This document shows, in pieces, positions 38,742-48,356 of a stretch of 64,000 nt of DNA. The stretch lies in assembly GCF_029892565.1 (NCBI RefSeq), contig NZ_JARXVH010000006.1, forward strand, positions 186,001 to 250,000, in the 5' to 3' direction. The notes under the pieces are model-generated. The model was not told where the DNA came from and did no database searches. It worked only from the letters and a program-made list of their open reading frames with translations. Source of the stretch: Streptomyces pseudovenezuelae. GTDB taxonomy: Bacteria; Actinomycetota; Actinomycetes; Streptomycetales; Streptomycetaceae. The position numbers and the translations under genes are program-made. The stretch's first letter is position 1; every line of letters begins with the position of its first letter.

Positions 38742-38781
38742 CCGATCGCGAAGACCAATCGCGAAGAACAGTGGTGGACCC

Positions 38782-40170
38782 ATGGCTATGTCACACCCAT
38801 CCGCCGCGACGGCAGCCGCCGCACGCGCCCTGCGCACCGCGTTGCGCGGCAGCGTGCTGGTCGCCGGGGACTCGGCGTACGAAAGCGCGCGCCAGGTCTG
38901 GAACGGCGCGATAGACCGGCGCCCGGCGGCCGTGGTCCGCTGCGCGGACGAGTCGGACGTCGTGCACGCCGTGCGCGTCGCCCGGCACCACGGCCTGCCG
39001 CTGTCCGTACGCGGCGGCGGCCACGACTGGGCCGGCCGCGCGGTGCGCGAGGGCGGCCTGGTCCTGGACCTCTCCGAGATGCGCGCGGTCACCGTCGACC
39101 CGGCCGGCCGCACCGTCCAGTTCCAGGGCGGCGCCCGGGCCGGTGACGTCCTCGGGGCGACCAGCCCCTTCGGGCTCGCGCCCGTCACCGGCACCGTCAA
39201 GGCCGTCGGCGTCACCGGGCTCCTGCTCGGCGGCGGCTACGGACTGCTGGCCGGCCGGCACGGCCTCGCCGTGGACAACCTGATCGAGGCCCGGGTCGTC
39301 CTGGCCGACGGCCGCGCCGTCACCGCGAACGCGGCCGAGAACCCCGATCTGTACTGGGCGTTGCGGGGCGGCGGCGGCAACTTCGGCGTCGTCACCTCCA
39401 TGCGCTGCCGGGTGCACCCGATCGGCACCGTGCTGTCCGGGATGATCCTGCACCCGGCCGAGCGGGCCGTCGACGTACTGCGCGGCCACCGCGACATCAT
39501 CGCCGACGCGCCCGACGAACTCACCGTCCTGACCGGCTTCTTCGGCGGCCCCGACGGCCGCCCGCTGATCTTCCTGCTGCCGGTGTGGTGCGGGGAGCTG
39601 GAACAGGGCCGCGACCTCGCCGACCGGTTCGACGCGATCGGCAAACCGCTGGCCGGCCGGGTCTGCCCGATGGACTACGCCAACGTCCTCGGCATGTTCG
39701 ACCAGGCGGTCGTCGACGGGCGGCCCACCGAGATGGGCACCCGCTCGGTGGCCGAGCCGACCGACGAGGTGATCGACATCCTCGCCGGCGCCGCGCACGA
39801 GGCCACCTCGCCCCTGTCCGGGCTCTACGTGCACCACTTCCACGGCGCCGCGAGCCGGGTGCCGGAGACGGACACGCCCTTCGCGACCCGCCGGGACCAC
39901 CTGCAGATCGAGATCGCCGCCTGCTGGGAGCCCGCCGACGACGGGGAGAAGCACCGGCGCTGGGCGCGCGAGGTGTCGCAGCGGCTCTCCGAGCACGCAC
40001 TGCCCGGCGGCTACCCCAATCTGCTCGGCGCGGACGAACTCCCGCGCACCGTGGCCCACTTCGGCCCGAACGCCGACCGACTGCTGAAGACGAAGGACCG
40101 ATACGACCCGGACCACGTCTTCAGCGCGGTGGCGTCGCTCGACCCGACCACAACCGACCCAGGAGACTGA
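38782..40170 (+). CDS. FAD-linked oxidase with BBE-type C-terminus
   Basis: A 462-aa flavoprotein of the berberine-bridge/VAO class. The FAD-binding half has RGGGHDWAGRAV (His for covalent 8-alpha linkage in such oxidases), GVTGLLLGGGYGLLAGRHG and LRGGGGNFGVVTSM. The second covalent-link cysteine expected before GLLLGGG is replaced (TGTVKAVGVTG), so attachment would be through His only. The short C-terminal YDPDHVF motif is the BBE signature. It may oxidise an alcohol or amine in the product pathway. Confidence 0.9.
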   Translation: MAMSHPSAATAAAARALRTALRGSVLVAGDSAYESARQVWNGAIDRRPAAVVRCADESDVVHAVRVARHHGLPLSVRGGGHDWAGRAVREGGLVLDLSEMRAVTVDPAGRTVQFQGGARAGDVLGATSPFGLAPVTGTVKAVGVTGLLLGGGYGLLAGRHGLAVDNLIEARVVLADGRAVTANAAENPDLYWALRGGGGNFGVVTSMRCRVHPIGTVLSGMILHPAERAVDVLRGHRDIIADAPDELTVLTGFFGGPDGRPLIFLLPVWCGELEQGRDLADRFDAIGKPLAGRVCPMDYANVLGMFDQAVVDGRPTEMGTRSVAEPTDEVIDILAGAAHEATSPLSGLYVHHFHGAASRVPETDTPFATRRDHLQIEIAACWEPADDGEKHRRWAREVSQRLSEHALPGGYPNLLGADELPRTVAHFGPNADRLLKTKDRYDPDHVFSAVASLDPTTTDPGD

Positions 40171-40175
40171 TCACC

Positions 40176-41828
40176 GTGACCGAAGAGGCAAGCGCCTCCC
40201 GCACCGTGCGTGAGGCCACGCTCGACGTGCTGCGCGAGCTGGGCCTGACCACCGTCTTCAGCAACCCCAGCCACACCGAGATGAAGCTGTTCGAGTACTG
40301 GCCCGAGGACGAGTTCCGTTTCGTCATGGGCCTCCAGGAGGCCAGCGTCGTCGGCATGGCCGACGGCTACGCCCAGGCCACCGGCGAGCCCTCGCTCGTC
40401 CTCATCAACGGCGGGCCGGGACTGGGCAACGCGATGGGCAGCGTCTACACCGCGGCCTCCGCGCACACCCCGATGGTGATACTCGGCGGGCAACAGGCCC
40501 GCAAGATGCTGCTGGGCGAACCGTTCCTGGTCGCCAAGGACGCCACCCAGCTGCCCAAGCCGTACATCAAGTGGGCCGGTGAGCCGGCCCGGCCGCAGGA
40601 CATCCCGGGGATGATCGCGCAGGCCTACCACATCGCCCGACAGGCTCCGCAGGGACCGGTGTTCGTGGCCGTTCCCGAGGACGACTGGATCCGTCCGGCC
40701 GGCCCGGAGCCGGTGCGGGTCGCCAGCGTGGAGAGCGCCGTCGTGCCCGACCCCGCCGTCCTCGCCAGGATCGCCGAGGCGCTGAACGGCGCCGAGCGGC
40801 CGGGGCTGATCGCCGGCCCGACCGTGGACGCGCAGGGCGCCCGCGGCGCGCTGGTCGCCCTGGCCGAGAAGCTCAACGCGCGGGTGTGGGGCAGCCCCGT
40901 CTGGCCGCGCAGCAGCTTCCCTGAGAACCACCCGCTGTTCGCCGGTGTGCTGCCGCCCATCCCGGAGCTGATCAACGAGCGGCTGGCCGCCCAGCACGAC
41001 GTGGTCGTCGTCCTCGGCGCGCCCGCCTTCACCCTGTTCACCGCCTGGGACCTGTTCTCCACCAACCCGGCCGATCCGGACCAGAGCGCCCGGCCCGCGC
41101 TGCCGGAGTCGGTCCGCTTCCTGCACGTGACCGACAACCCGGAGGCGGCGGCCGCGACCCTGGCCGGACAGAGCTTCGTGGCGCCGCCGGGAGCCGTGGT
41201 GGAGGGCCTGGTGCCGCTGGTGACCCAGCACGAGCGGGTCGCCCTGACGCCGGTGCGCGAACCCGTCCCGGTGCCCGAGGCCTCCGAACCCCTCAGCCAG
41301 GCTTATCTGTTCCACCTGCTCTCCCAGGAACTGCCGGAGGACGCGGTCCTGTTCGAGGAACTGCCCATCGCCCGGGCCGACTTCCACGAGCAGATCCCGC
41401 TGGGCGCCGACAACGGCTACTTCGCCACGGCCAGCGGCGCGCTCGGCTTCCCGTTCGCCGGCGCGGTGGGCTACGCGCTGGCCCGCCCCGACGTCCGTAC
41501 CGTCGTCGTGGTGGGCGAGGGGTCGGCCCAGTACACGCTGCACTCGCTGTGGACGGCCGCGCGGCACAACCTGCCGGTCACCTTCGTCATCCCGGACAAC
41601 GCCGGTTACCTGTCCCTGAAGTACTACCTCCAGGACCAGAAGTCCTGGCAGAAGGGCTACGACCTGAGCGGCGTCGACATGGCCCAGCTCGCCCGCGGCT
41701 TCGGCGTGCGCGGCGAACGCATCGAGAAGCCCGAGGGGCTTCGCGCGGCGCTCAAGGACGCCCTGACCGCCGACGGCCCGGTCCTCCTCGACGTCGTCGT
41801 CGCCGACCCGGGGCTGTTCCGGCTCTGA
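40176..41828 (+). CDS. Thiamine-diphosphate enzyme 1 (benzoylformate-decarboxylase-like)
   Basis: A 550-aa enzyme with the three domains of ThDP decarboxylases/lyases. The cofactor-activating Glu55 lies in GLQEASVVGMADGYA, and the C-terminal diphosphate-binding region begins VVGEGSAQYTLHSLWTAA with Asn-Ala about 30 residues later. The best-fitting family is benzoylformate decarboxylase. It would decarboxylate an aromatic or branched 2-keto acid or join it to an aldehyde. GTG is preceded by AGGAGA. A strong terminator follows. Confidence 0.9.
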   Translation: MTEEASASRTVREATLDVLRELGLTTVFSNPSHTEMKLFEYWPEDEFRFVMGLQEASVVGMADGYAQATGEPSLVLINGGPGLGNAMGSVYTAASAHTPMVILGGQQARKMLLGEPFLVAKDATQLPKPYIKWAGEPARPQDIPGMIAQAYHIARQAPQGPVFVAVPEDDWIRPAGPEPVRVASVESAVVPDPAVLARIAEALNGAERPGLIAGPTVDAQGARGALVALAEKLNARVWGSPVWPRSSFPENHPLFAGVLPPIPELINERLAAQHDVVVVLGAPAFTLFTAWDLFSTNPADPDQSARPALPESVRFLHVTDNPEAAAATLAGQSFVAPPGAVVEGLVPLVTQHERVALTPVREPVPVPEASEPLSQAYLFHLLSQELPEDAVLFEELPIARADFHEQIPLGADNGYFATASGALGFPFAGAVGYALARPDVRTVVVVGEGSAQYTLHSLWTAARHNLPVTFVIPDNAGYLSLKYYLQDQKSWQKGYDLSGVDMAQLARGFGVRGERIEKPEGLRAALKDALTADGPVLLDVVVADPGLFRL

Positions 41829-41853
41829 ACAGGCGCGCCCGTACCGCCACTTG

Positions 41854-41882
41854 GGACGCCCTCCGCCGAGCGGGGGGCGTCC
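41854..41882 (+). terminator. Terminator hairpin after the first ThDP enzyme
   Basis: A 13-bp stem with one G-T pair (GGACGCCCTCCGC / GCGGGGGGCGTCC) and a three-base loop starts 26 bases after the stop codon. It separates the small-enzyme operon from the MFS gene. Confidence 0.7.
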
Positions 41883-41953
41883 TGTCGTAGGGCGGCGGGC
41901 CCGCGCCCGCGGCAGAGACGGAGGCCCCCCTCCCACCCTCAGGAACCCCCACC

Positions 41954-43375
41954 ATGCCCCGCACCCCACAACCGTCGGCCGGCCGCGCCCCGAGACCCGG
42001 AGCGGGCCGCGGCCCCGGACGGCCGGGCGCGGACGCCGCCGACGGCACCGACCGATGTCCCGGCGTCGTCCGCTGGGCGGCGGCGGTGGCCAACGCGGAC
42101 TGGCACGTCACCGCGCCCCTGCTGGTGTCGCTGGCCGCGGCCCTCGGCACCGGGATCGACACGGTGACCGCGGCCGTCGGCGCGTACTCCCTCGGCCACG
42201 GCCTGGCCCTGCCCCTGTGGGGCCGTGTCGCGGACCGCTGCGGACCCCGCCGCATCCTGCGCTGCGGACTGGCCCTGGCCGCCGTCCTGTCGGCCGCCGC
42301 CGCCCTGTGCTCCTCCGGCACCGACTGGCTGGTCCTGCGCACCGCCACGGGGGCGGCGTTCGCCGCCGTGACCCCCGCCGTGGCGCTGTACTGCCACGAG
42401 ACGGCCGGTACCGCCCTGGCCCGTCAGCGCCGCTTCGCCGACATCCTGGCCGTCTCCGCCGTGACCGCGATCGCGGCCCCCCTTTATGCCGACGCCACCG
42501 ACCGTCTGACCACCTGGCGCCTGACCTTCGCCACCCTCGCCCTGGCCTCGGCCGCCCTTGCTCTGCGGGCCCGCACCCTCCCCGCCCCGCCGGTCCCGGT
42601 CCGGCCCACCCCCGGCGCACCCGCGGATGGCACCGCGCCTGCGGACAACACCGCGCCCCCCGCCGACGCCCGCGCAGTTCGCCGCACCCTCGCCGTCATC
42701 CTCCTCATCGGCACCGTCGAAGGCGCCGTGCTGCTCGGGACGCCCGCCCTGCTGGCGCCCGCGCTCGCCGCCCGGGGCGATCCGGGAGGCACCGAGGTGG
42801 CCGTCGCCTACGGGGCGAGCGTGCTCGTCGGGAGCGTGCTGGTACGGCGCTGGCTGGGGCGCCGGTCGCCCGCGCTGCTGGTCGCGGCCGGCGGCACCAT
42901 CGGTGTCCTCGCGACCCTCGGCGCGGCCGTGCGGCAGACGCCCACGGCGCTCACCGGGTGCGCCGTGCTGCTCGGTCTGTCCTGGACGCTCACCCAGACC
43001 ACGCTGCAGACCTGGCTGCCCCGGCTGCTGCCGACCAGCCGACGGGCCACCGCCGCCTCGCTGTTCGCGACGGCGGGTGTGCTGGCCGGCGGAGTGGCCG
43101 TGACCGTCGTGGCCCCCGAGTTGCAGGCGGGCCGGGCGCCCGCGGTCTTCCTGGCCGCGGCCGTGCTGTGCGCCGTCATGACGTGCTCGGTGGCGCCGGC
43201 CGCCCGCCGGTGGACAACAGGCCTCGTCGTCCAGCGATTTGCCGTAGTGCCGCCTGCCACTTCCCGATGTGCGGCGCCGACCCCTGCCCTGCCTGGTAGG
43301 GACCGACCACCAAAAACTAGACATGAGTTCGGCAGTTCGCGTGTCCGAACCGCCCGCCGAACGAGAGGAACCCCC
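41954..43375 (+). CDS. MFS transporter (frame continues without stop into the DJ-1 gene)
   Basis: A membrane transporter with a Pro/Arg-rich N-terminus followed by about twelve hydrophobic segments (for example WHVTAPLLVSLAAALGTGI, GHGLALPLWGRVADRCGPRR with the loop 2-3 motif, VFLAAAVLCAVMTC near residue 405). It resembles drug-efflux MFS proteins and would export the pathway product. The homology ends around residue 416, but no stop codon occurs in this frame; the next 56 codons run straight into the downstream DJ-1 start at 43376. In the +1 frame there is a TAG at 43297. The end given here is therefore the end of MFS-side sequence, not a seen stop. Confidence 0.75.
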
Positions 43376-44212
43376 ATGAGCAGGCGCATCCTCGTCATCC
43401 TGTCCGAGTACGGCTACTGGGGCGAGGAACTCATCGGCCCCCTGGAGACCTTCGACAAGGCCGGCTACCACGTCACCTTCGCCACACCGACCGGCAAGAA
43501 GCCCCTGGCCCTGCCGCCGAGCATGGACCCCGACTACATCGACCCGCCGCTCGGGCGGTCCGTCACCACCCCCGAGATGGCCGCCAAGGTCAAGGCGGTC
43601 GAGGCGTCCGACCGCCTCGACAACCCCCTCGACCTCTCCTCCTGGCTCCCGGAGAAGCCCTACCGCGCCAAGCCGTACTTCCTGCGCGACTGGGAGGGCT
43701 ACCACACCCGGCTGGAGAGGATCCGCGAGCAGATCGCCGACCGCTACGACGCCATGCTCATCGTCGGCGGCAGCGGACCGATCGTCGACCTCGCCAACAA
43801 CTGGCGCGTGCACGACCTGATCCTCGCCTTCTACGAGCTCGACCGGCCGATCGCCGCCGAGTGCTACGGCGTGACCTGCCTGGCCTTCGCCCGCGACGAG
43901 GGCGACCGCAAGAGCATCATCCGCGGCAAGCACGTCACCGGCCACTGCATCGAGTACGACTACCTGGACGGCACCGGGTTCGTCGGCGTCCCCGACTTCA
44001 ACATGGGCCCGCCGGCCTATCCGCTGGAGTACATCCTGAGCGACGCCACCGCTCCCGACGGCGCCTACCACGGCAACTTCGGCAAGGTCACCTCCGTGAT
44101 CGTGGACTACCCGTTCATCACCGGGCGCTCCACCCCCGACTCCTACCTCACCGGCCAGAAGACCGTCGAGGTGCTCGAAGAGGGTCTGCGCCAGTGGGGG
44201 TTCCACGCCTGA
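43376..44212 (+). CDS. DJ-1/PfpI-family protein 1 (Hsp31 / glyoxalase III-like)
   Basis: A 278-aa protein with the DJ-1 fold, starting RRILVILSEYGYWGEELIGPLETF and carrying the nucleophile elbow AAECYGVTCLAFA with Cys163. GERIREQIADRYDAMLIVGGSGP precedes it, and the long insertion resembles Hsp31/glyoxalase III-type members. ATG has GAGAGGAA 6 bases upstream, so independent initiation is expected even though the frame is open to the MFS gene. Members remove methylglyoxal-type adducts, hydrolyse glyoxals or act as isonitrile hydratases. Confidence 0.87.
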   Translation: MSRRILVILSEYGYWGEELIGPLETFDKAGYHVTFATPTGKKPLALPPSMDPDYIDPPLGRSVTTPEMAAKVKAVEASDRLDNPLDLSSWLPEKPYRAKPYFLRDWEGYHTRLERIREQIADRYDAMLIVGGSGPIVDLANNWRVHDLILAFYELDRPIAAECYGVTCLAFARDEGDRKSIIRGKHVTGHCIEYDYLDGTGFVGVPDFNMGPPAYPLEYILSDATAPDGAYHGNFGKVTSVIVDYPFITGRSTPDSYLTGQKTVEVLEEGLRQWGFHA

Positions 44213-44270
44213 GCCCGCGGCCGCTCCCGAGCACGGGCGGTCCCGCTACCGGACGAGAGGTGGACAGACC

Positions 44271-45950
44271 ATGGACAGCAGGCCGGCCCGGGCCGCGTTC
44301 CTGGAGCAACTGACGGCGGACGGGGTGCCGTACATGTTCGGCAACCCCGGCACCGTGGAGCAGGGTTTCCTGGACGAACTCCGGCACTTCCCCGACCTCG
44401 AGTACATCCTCACCCTGCACGAGACCGTGGCCGTGGGCATGGCCGACGGCCACGCCCGGGCCACCCGCCGGCCGACCGTCGTCCAGCTCCACTCCGGAGT
44501 GGGCCTCGGCAACGGCATCGGCATGCTGTACCAGGCCATGCGGGGCCACGCCCCGCTGGTCGTCGTGGTCGGCGAGGCGGGCCTGCGCTACGAGGCCATG
44601 GAGGCGCAGATGGCCGCGGACCTGGTCGGCATGGCCAGGCCCGTGACCAAGTGGGCGACCCGCGTGGTCGACCCGGACTCCACGCTGCGGGTGCTGCGGC
44701 GGGCCTTCAAGGTCGCCGGCACCCCGCCGTACGGCCCGGTCCTGGTGGTCCTGCCCGCCGATGTGATGGACCGGCACACCAGCGAGGAAGCGGTGCCGGT
44801 GGTGTATCCCGACACCGCTTCCGCACCACGTCCCGAACAGATCGCCCACGCCGCCGTGCTGCTGTCCGGCGCCCGGCGCCCGATCGTCGTCGCCGGGGAC
44901 GGGGTCCACTTCGCCGGGGCCCAGCAGGAGCTGGCCCGGCTGGCCGAGGTGTGGGGCGCGGAGGTGTGGGGCGCGGACTGGGCAGAGGTGAACCTGTCCG
45001 TGGAACACCCTGCGTATGCCGGCCAGCTGGGTCACATGTTCGGCGAGAGCAGCCGCCGGGTCACGGGCGCCGCGGACGCCGTCCTGCTGTGCGGGACGTA
45101 CGCGCTGCCCGAGGTCTTCCCGGCCCTGGACGGGGTGTTCGGCAAGGGGGTGCCGGTCGTCCACATCGACCTCGACACCGATGCCATCGCCAAGAACCAC
45201 CCCGTCGACCTCGGTCTGGCGGCCGACCCCAAGCGCACCCTGGCGCTGCTCGCCGGCGCCCTCGACGAGCGGATGAGCGACGAGGAGCGCGAGGCGGCGG
45301 CCGAACGGCTTCGCCTGGGAGCCGCCGAACGCGCCCGGGACCGGGCGGAGGCGGCGGAGCACGTCCGCGAGAACGCCGCCGCGCAGGACCTGCCGCACCT
45401 CGCCTTCGCCGAGGAGCTCGCGGCCCGACTGCCCGAGGACGCCGTGCTGTTCGACGAGTCGCTGACCGCCGGGCCCGCGCTCTTCGGTCCGTTGCGGGCG
45501 GCCGTGCCCGGTCACTGGCACCAGACCCGCGGCGGTTCCCTCGGGGTCGGCATCCCGGGTGCGCTGGGCGCCCAACTGGCCCATCCCGAACGGACGGTGG
45601 TCGGGTTCACCGGCGACGGCGGCAGCATGTACACCTTCCAGGCGCTGTGGACGGCGGCCCGGCACGGCATCGGCGCGAAGCTCGTGATCTGCAACAACAG
45701 CAGCTACAAGCTGCTGGAGGACAACATCGAGCAGTACTGGCGGGAGCAGGACATCCCCGCCCACGCGCAGCCGGAGATCTTCGACCTCTCCCGGCCCGCC
45801 ATCGACTTCAGCGCGCTGTCGAGGTCGCTGGGCGTGCCCGCGGTGCGGGTGGAGAAGCCGAGCCAGGTCCAGGGGGCGGTGGCCGAGGCGCTGGCGCACC
45901 CCGGCCCGTTCCTGATCGATCTGGTCACCGGACGCGGGAAGGGGCAGTAG
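44271..45950 (+). CDS. Thiamine-diphosphate enzyme 2
   Basis: A 559-aa ThDP enzyme, distinct from the one at 40176. The activating Glu51 sits in LHETVAVGMADGHARAT, and the diphosphate-binding segment is GFTGDGGSMYTFQALWTAARHGIGAKLVICNN (landmark at about 445-476). The family is the acetolactate-synthase/benzoylformate-decarboxylase group; the linker DERMSDEEREAAAERLR is not diagnostic. It overlaps in function with the first ThDP enzyme and is followed after two bases by a second DJ-1 protein. Confidence 0.9.
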   Translation: MDSRPARAAFLEQLTADGVPYMFGNPGTVEQGFLDELRHFPDLEYILTLHETVAVGMADGHARATRRPTVVQLHSGVGLGNGIGMLYQAMRGHAPLVVVVGEAGLRYEAMEAQMAADLVGMARPVTKWATRVVDPDSTLRVLRRAFKVAGTPPYGPVLVVLPADVMDRHTSEEAVPVVYPDTASAPRPEQIAHAAVLLSGARRPIVVAGDGVHFAGAQQELARLAEVWGAEVWGADWAEVNLSVEHPAYAGQLGHMFGESSRRVTGAADAVLLCGTYALPEVFPALDGVFGKGVPVVHIDLDTDAIAKNHPVDLGLAADPKRTLALLAGALDERMSDEEREAAAERLRLGAAERARDRAEAAEHVRENAAAQDLPHLAFAEELAARLPEDAVLFDESLTAGPALFGPLRAAVPGHWHQTRGGSLGVGIPGALGAQLAHPERTVVGFTGDGGSMYTFQALWTAARHGIGAKLVICNNSSYKLLEDNIEQYWREQDIPAHAQPEIFDLSRPAIDFSALSRSLGVPAVRVEKPSQVQGAVAEALAHPGPFLIDLVTGRGKGQ

Positions 45951-45952
45951 CC

Positions 45953-46594
45953 GTGCGCTTGTCGGGGCACAAGATCGCCGTACTGATGGAGAGCGACTTC
46001 TACGAGCCCGAGATCCTCTACTACCAGCGCCGGTTCCCCGAGGAGGGCGCGGAGGTCCACTTCCTGACCCGGCTGTGGGGCGCGGACCGGATCACCTTCC
46101 AGGGGCACGAGCACCGGATGCCGTTCACGGTCTCCGAATCGTTCGAGGACATCGACGAGTTCGCCCTGCGGGACTTCAGCGCCGTCATCGTGCCCTCCGG
46201 CATCGTGGCCGACCGGCTCCGCTACACCGAGGACCCCAAGCAACTGCCGCCCGCCTCGCAGTTCCTGCGCCGGGCGTTCGCCGACCCGGTCATCATCAAG
46301 GGGATCATCTGCCACGGCATGTGGCTGGCCGCCCCGGTGCCCGGACTGGTCCGCGGCCGGCGCGCGGTGGTCCACAACAACCTGCTCGGCGACCTGCGCA
46401 ACATGGACGGCGTCTACGTCGACCAGGACGTGGTCGTCGACGACGACCTGGTCACCGCGCGCACCGGCGAGCACTGCCACCTGTTCGCCCGCACGATCAT
46501 CGAGCTGCTCGCCAGCCATCCGCGGGGGCTGCCGGCCACGTCCTGGTCGACGCCGCGGCTGACCGGGCAGCCTCCCGCGGCGGCGCTCCCGTGA
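45953..46594 (+). CDS. DJ-1/PfpI-family protein 2
   Basis: A 213-aa DJ-1 fold protein with an N-terminal Glu (AVLMESDFYEPEI), the nucleophile elbow GIICHGMWLAA containing Cys120, and the closing VDQDVVVDDDLVTAR strand. It belongs to the PfpI/YhbO-like branch. GTG starts 2 bases after the ThDP stop, so the two are translationally linked. The repeated pairing of a DJ-1 protein with a ThDP enzyme suggests handling of a reactive 2-oxoaldehyde or similar. Confidence 0.87.
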   Translation: MRLSGHKIAVLMESDFYEPEILYYQRRFPEEGAEVHFLTRLWGADRITFQGHEHRMPFTVSESFEDIDEFALRDFSAVIVPSGIVADRLRYTEDPKQLPPASQFLRRAFADPVIIKGIICHGMWLAAPVPGLVRGRRAVVHNNLLGDLRNMDGVYVDQDVVVDDDLVTARTGEHCHLFARTIIELLASHPRGLPATSWSTPRLTGQPPAAALP

Positions 46595-46947
46595 CCGCGC
46601 CGCCGTCCGAGGCCGCCTGCGAAGTGGCGGCCGGGCACCGCACCCAGGCGGTTCCTCCCCCCGCCGCGGTGCCCGGCCCGCCGCAGACCCCCCACCTCGC
46701 GGGCGGCCCACCGGAGCAGACCGTGACCACACCGCCCGATCACCCCGCATTGCCGGCGGGGGAGGACCCCCCACCACCGAGCCCACCCGTCCCGACTCCC
46801 GTCCCGGCTCTTGCCGGCGCCGTGCACCGCCACGGCGACGCGGGCTTTCGTGCGCGGCGCATTCGTGTGGAACGCACGTCCGCCGCACCGCGGTTGAGCG
46901 GTGCGGCGGTCACGCCTGAGAGACCGACGGGGGGAGTACGCCGATGA
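46591..46947 (+). CDS. Doubtful Pro-rich ORF
   Basis: An open frame of 118 codons starts at a GTG that overlaps the DJ-1 stop. The translation is Pro/Ala/Arg-rich without a recognised domain, and a perfect 12-bp hairpin lies inside it. It is probably an open but non-coding trailer; it is listed because the start overlaps the upstream gene in the manner of coupled genes. Confidence 0.2.
   Translation: MTAPPSEAACEVAAGHRTQAVPPPAAVPGPPQTPHLAGGPPEQTVTTPPDHPALPAGEDPPPPSPPVPTPVPALAGAVHRHGDAGFRARRIRVERTSAAPRLSGAAVTPERPTGGVRR
46880..46909. terminator. Terminator hairpin after the D-region operon
   Basis: A perfect 12-bp stem (CCGCCGCACCGC / GCGGTGCGGCGG) with a six-base GGTTGA loop, located about 290 bases after the second DJ-1 stop and 92 bases before the convergent regulator stop. 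It can serve both strands. Confidence 0.7.
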
Positions 46948-47000
46948 CGTCAGGTGGGGGAACACGGGGGGCCGCGGTGACGGCGCCCCCGTGGACCGGG

Positions 47001-48356
47001 TCAGCGCCGGCTCTCCTGGGTCAGGGCCTGCGCAGGGTCGTAGGTCATGGGCATCCCCGAGGCCTGCAGCGCGTGGTCGTAGGCGTCCAGCGCCTCCTTC
47101 GAGCGGCCCTGGCGCTTCCATACGTCACCGATGTGACGCCATTCCTGGGCCGTCTCGTACGACGCGGTGAAGTGCCGCAGCTGACGCGTCGCCGCGTGCA
47201 GCGCCTGCAGGCCCTGGTCGGCGTCACCGCGCAGCAGATGTATCTCGGCGAGCCGGACGCGTGCCCCGACCGCCTCGACCCGGGGACCCGAGCTCATCAG
47301 ACCGAGCGCGCGCCGGGCGTGGTCGGCCGCCTCGTCCCAGCGCCCGAGCTGCATGTTGGCGTCCACCAGGCAGATCTCGCACCGGCCCTGCTCGACGGCG
47401 GTGCCGAACTGCGCGAGGGTCTCGCCGGCGTCCTCCAGCAGTTCCCTGGCCCGCGCGGGGTCGGGGTTGCCGGACTGGAGCTCCAGCCAGGCGACGTTGA
47501 CCTTGAGCATCGCCACATGGCGCAGGTTGTCGTCGTCGGCCATCATCGCCAGCGCCCGCTCGGTGAGCGCCAGCGCCTCGGGCAGCTGCCGGCGGGAGAC
47601 GGCGACCAGTCCGGCGTTCCAGTACACGGCGCCCCGGCCGGTCCGGCCGCCGTGCTCCTCCGCCACCGGGATCAGCTTCTGGGCGAGCAGATGCGCCCGG
47701 GTGATGTCGCCGCGCATCAGGTAGGACGCGATGAGGGTCGAGCCGACCTGGATGTGGTCCACCGTGACGTCGAGTCCGAGAGAGTCCAGTGTGGCGAGCG
47801 CCCGTTCGCAGATCTCGATGCTGAGGGTGACGTCGCCCATCGTGCGGTAGCAGCGGCCGAGAGCGACCGAGACGCGGCACCACTCGTCCGAACCGGCCGC
47901 GAGGGACGGGTCCTTGACGAGGTCTTCCAGTACGGGGATGGCGGCCTCGACCCGGTCCAGCTTCTCCAGCGCGGTCGCCTGCCCGATGCGGGCACGCAAC
48001 CGCATCGACAGGTCGAGGAGTGCGCCCTTCGACAGGAGTTCGCCGAACGCCTGGAGAGCTTCCCCGTTGTCGCCGTTGCGCAGGGCCATTTCGGCGAAAG
48101 AGAGCCTCAGTCTTGCGTCTTCGGTGGCGTGGTCGTCGCGGCCGGTCCGGAGATGCTCCGGCGAGCAGCCGAGTTTCCGGGCCAATGTGGTGAGCACGGC
48201 ATCCGAGGGAGCCCTTTTGCCTGATTCGATGAGCGAGATGTAGCTCGCGGAAATATCCGTGGAGGCCAGATCCTGCTGCTTCAGACCGAGCTTGGCTCGT
48301 AGGTCTCGGATGCGCCTGCCCACCTGGACCGGAGATACACCTTCCACATGATCCAT
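47001..48356 (-). CDS. XRE-type HTH regulator with tetratricopeptide (TPR) domain, RRNPP-like
   Basis: The 451-aa protein has an N-terminal XRE helix-turn-helix (about residues 8-62; LKQQDLASTDISASYISLIESGKRAP is the landmark) and then about 380 residues of helical repeats recognisable as TPRs (ELLSKGALLDLSMRLRARIGQATALEKL, ALGRCYRTMGDVTLSIEICERAL, VWKRQGRSKEALDAYDHAL). HTH plus TPR array is the architecture of RRNPP peptide receptors (Rgg, NprR, PlcR, PrgX). ATG 48356 was chosen over the longer frame because GGGAAG lies 5 bases ahead. It is transcribed away from a 47-aa secreted-peptide gene and next to an oligopeptide permease. Confidence 0.87.
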   Translation of the reverse strand: MDHVEGVSPVQVGRRIRDLRAKLGLKQQDLASTDISASYISLIESGKRAPSDAVLTTLARKLGCSPEHLRTGRDDHATEDARLRLSFAEMALRNGDNGEALQAFGELLSKGALLDLSMRLRARIGQATALEKLDRVEAAIPVLEDLVKDPSLAAGSDEWCRVSVALGRCYRTMGDVTLSIEICERALATLDSLGLDVTVDHIQVGSTLIASYLMRGDITRAHLLAQKLIPVAEEHGGRTGRGAVYWNAGLVAVSRRQLPEALALTERALAMMADDDNLRHVAMLKVNVAWLELQSGNPDPARARELLEDAGETLAQFGTAVEQGRCEICLVDANMQLGRWDEAADHARRALGLMSSGPRVEAVGARVRLAEIHLLRGDADQGLQALHAATRQLRHFTASYETAQEWRHIGDVWKRQGRSKEALDAYDHALQASGMPMTYDPAQALTQESRR

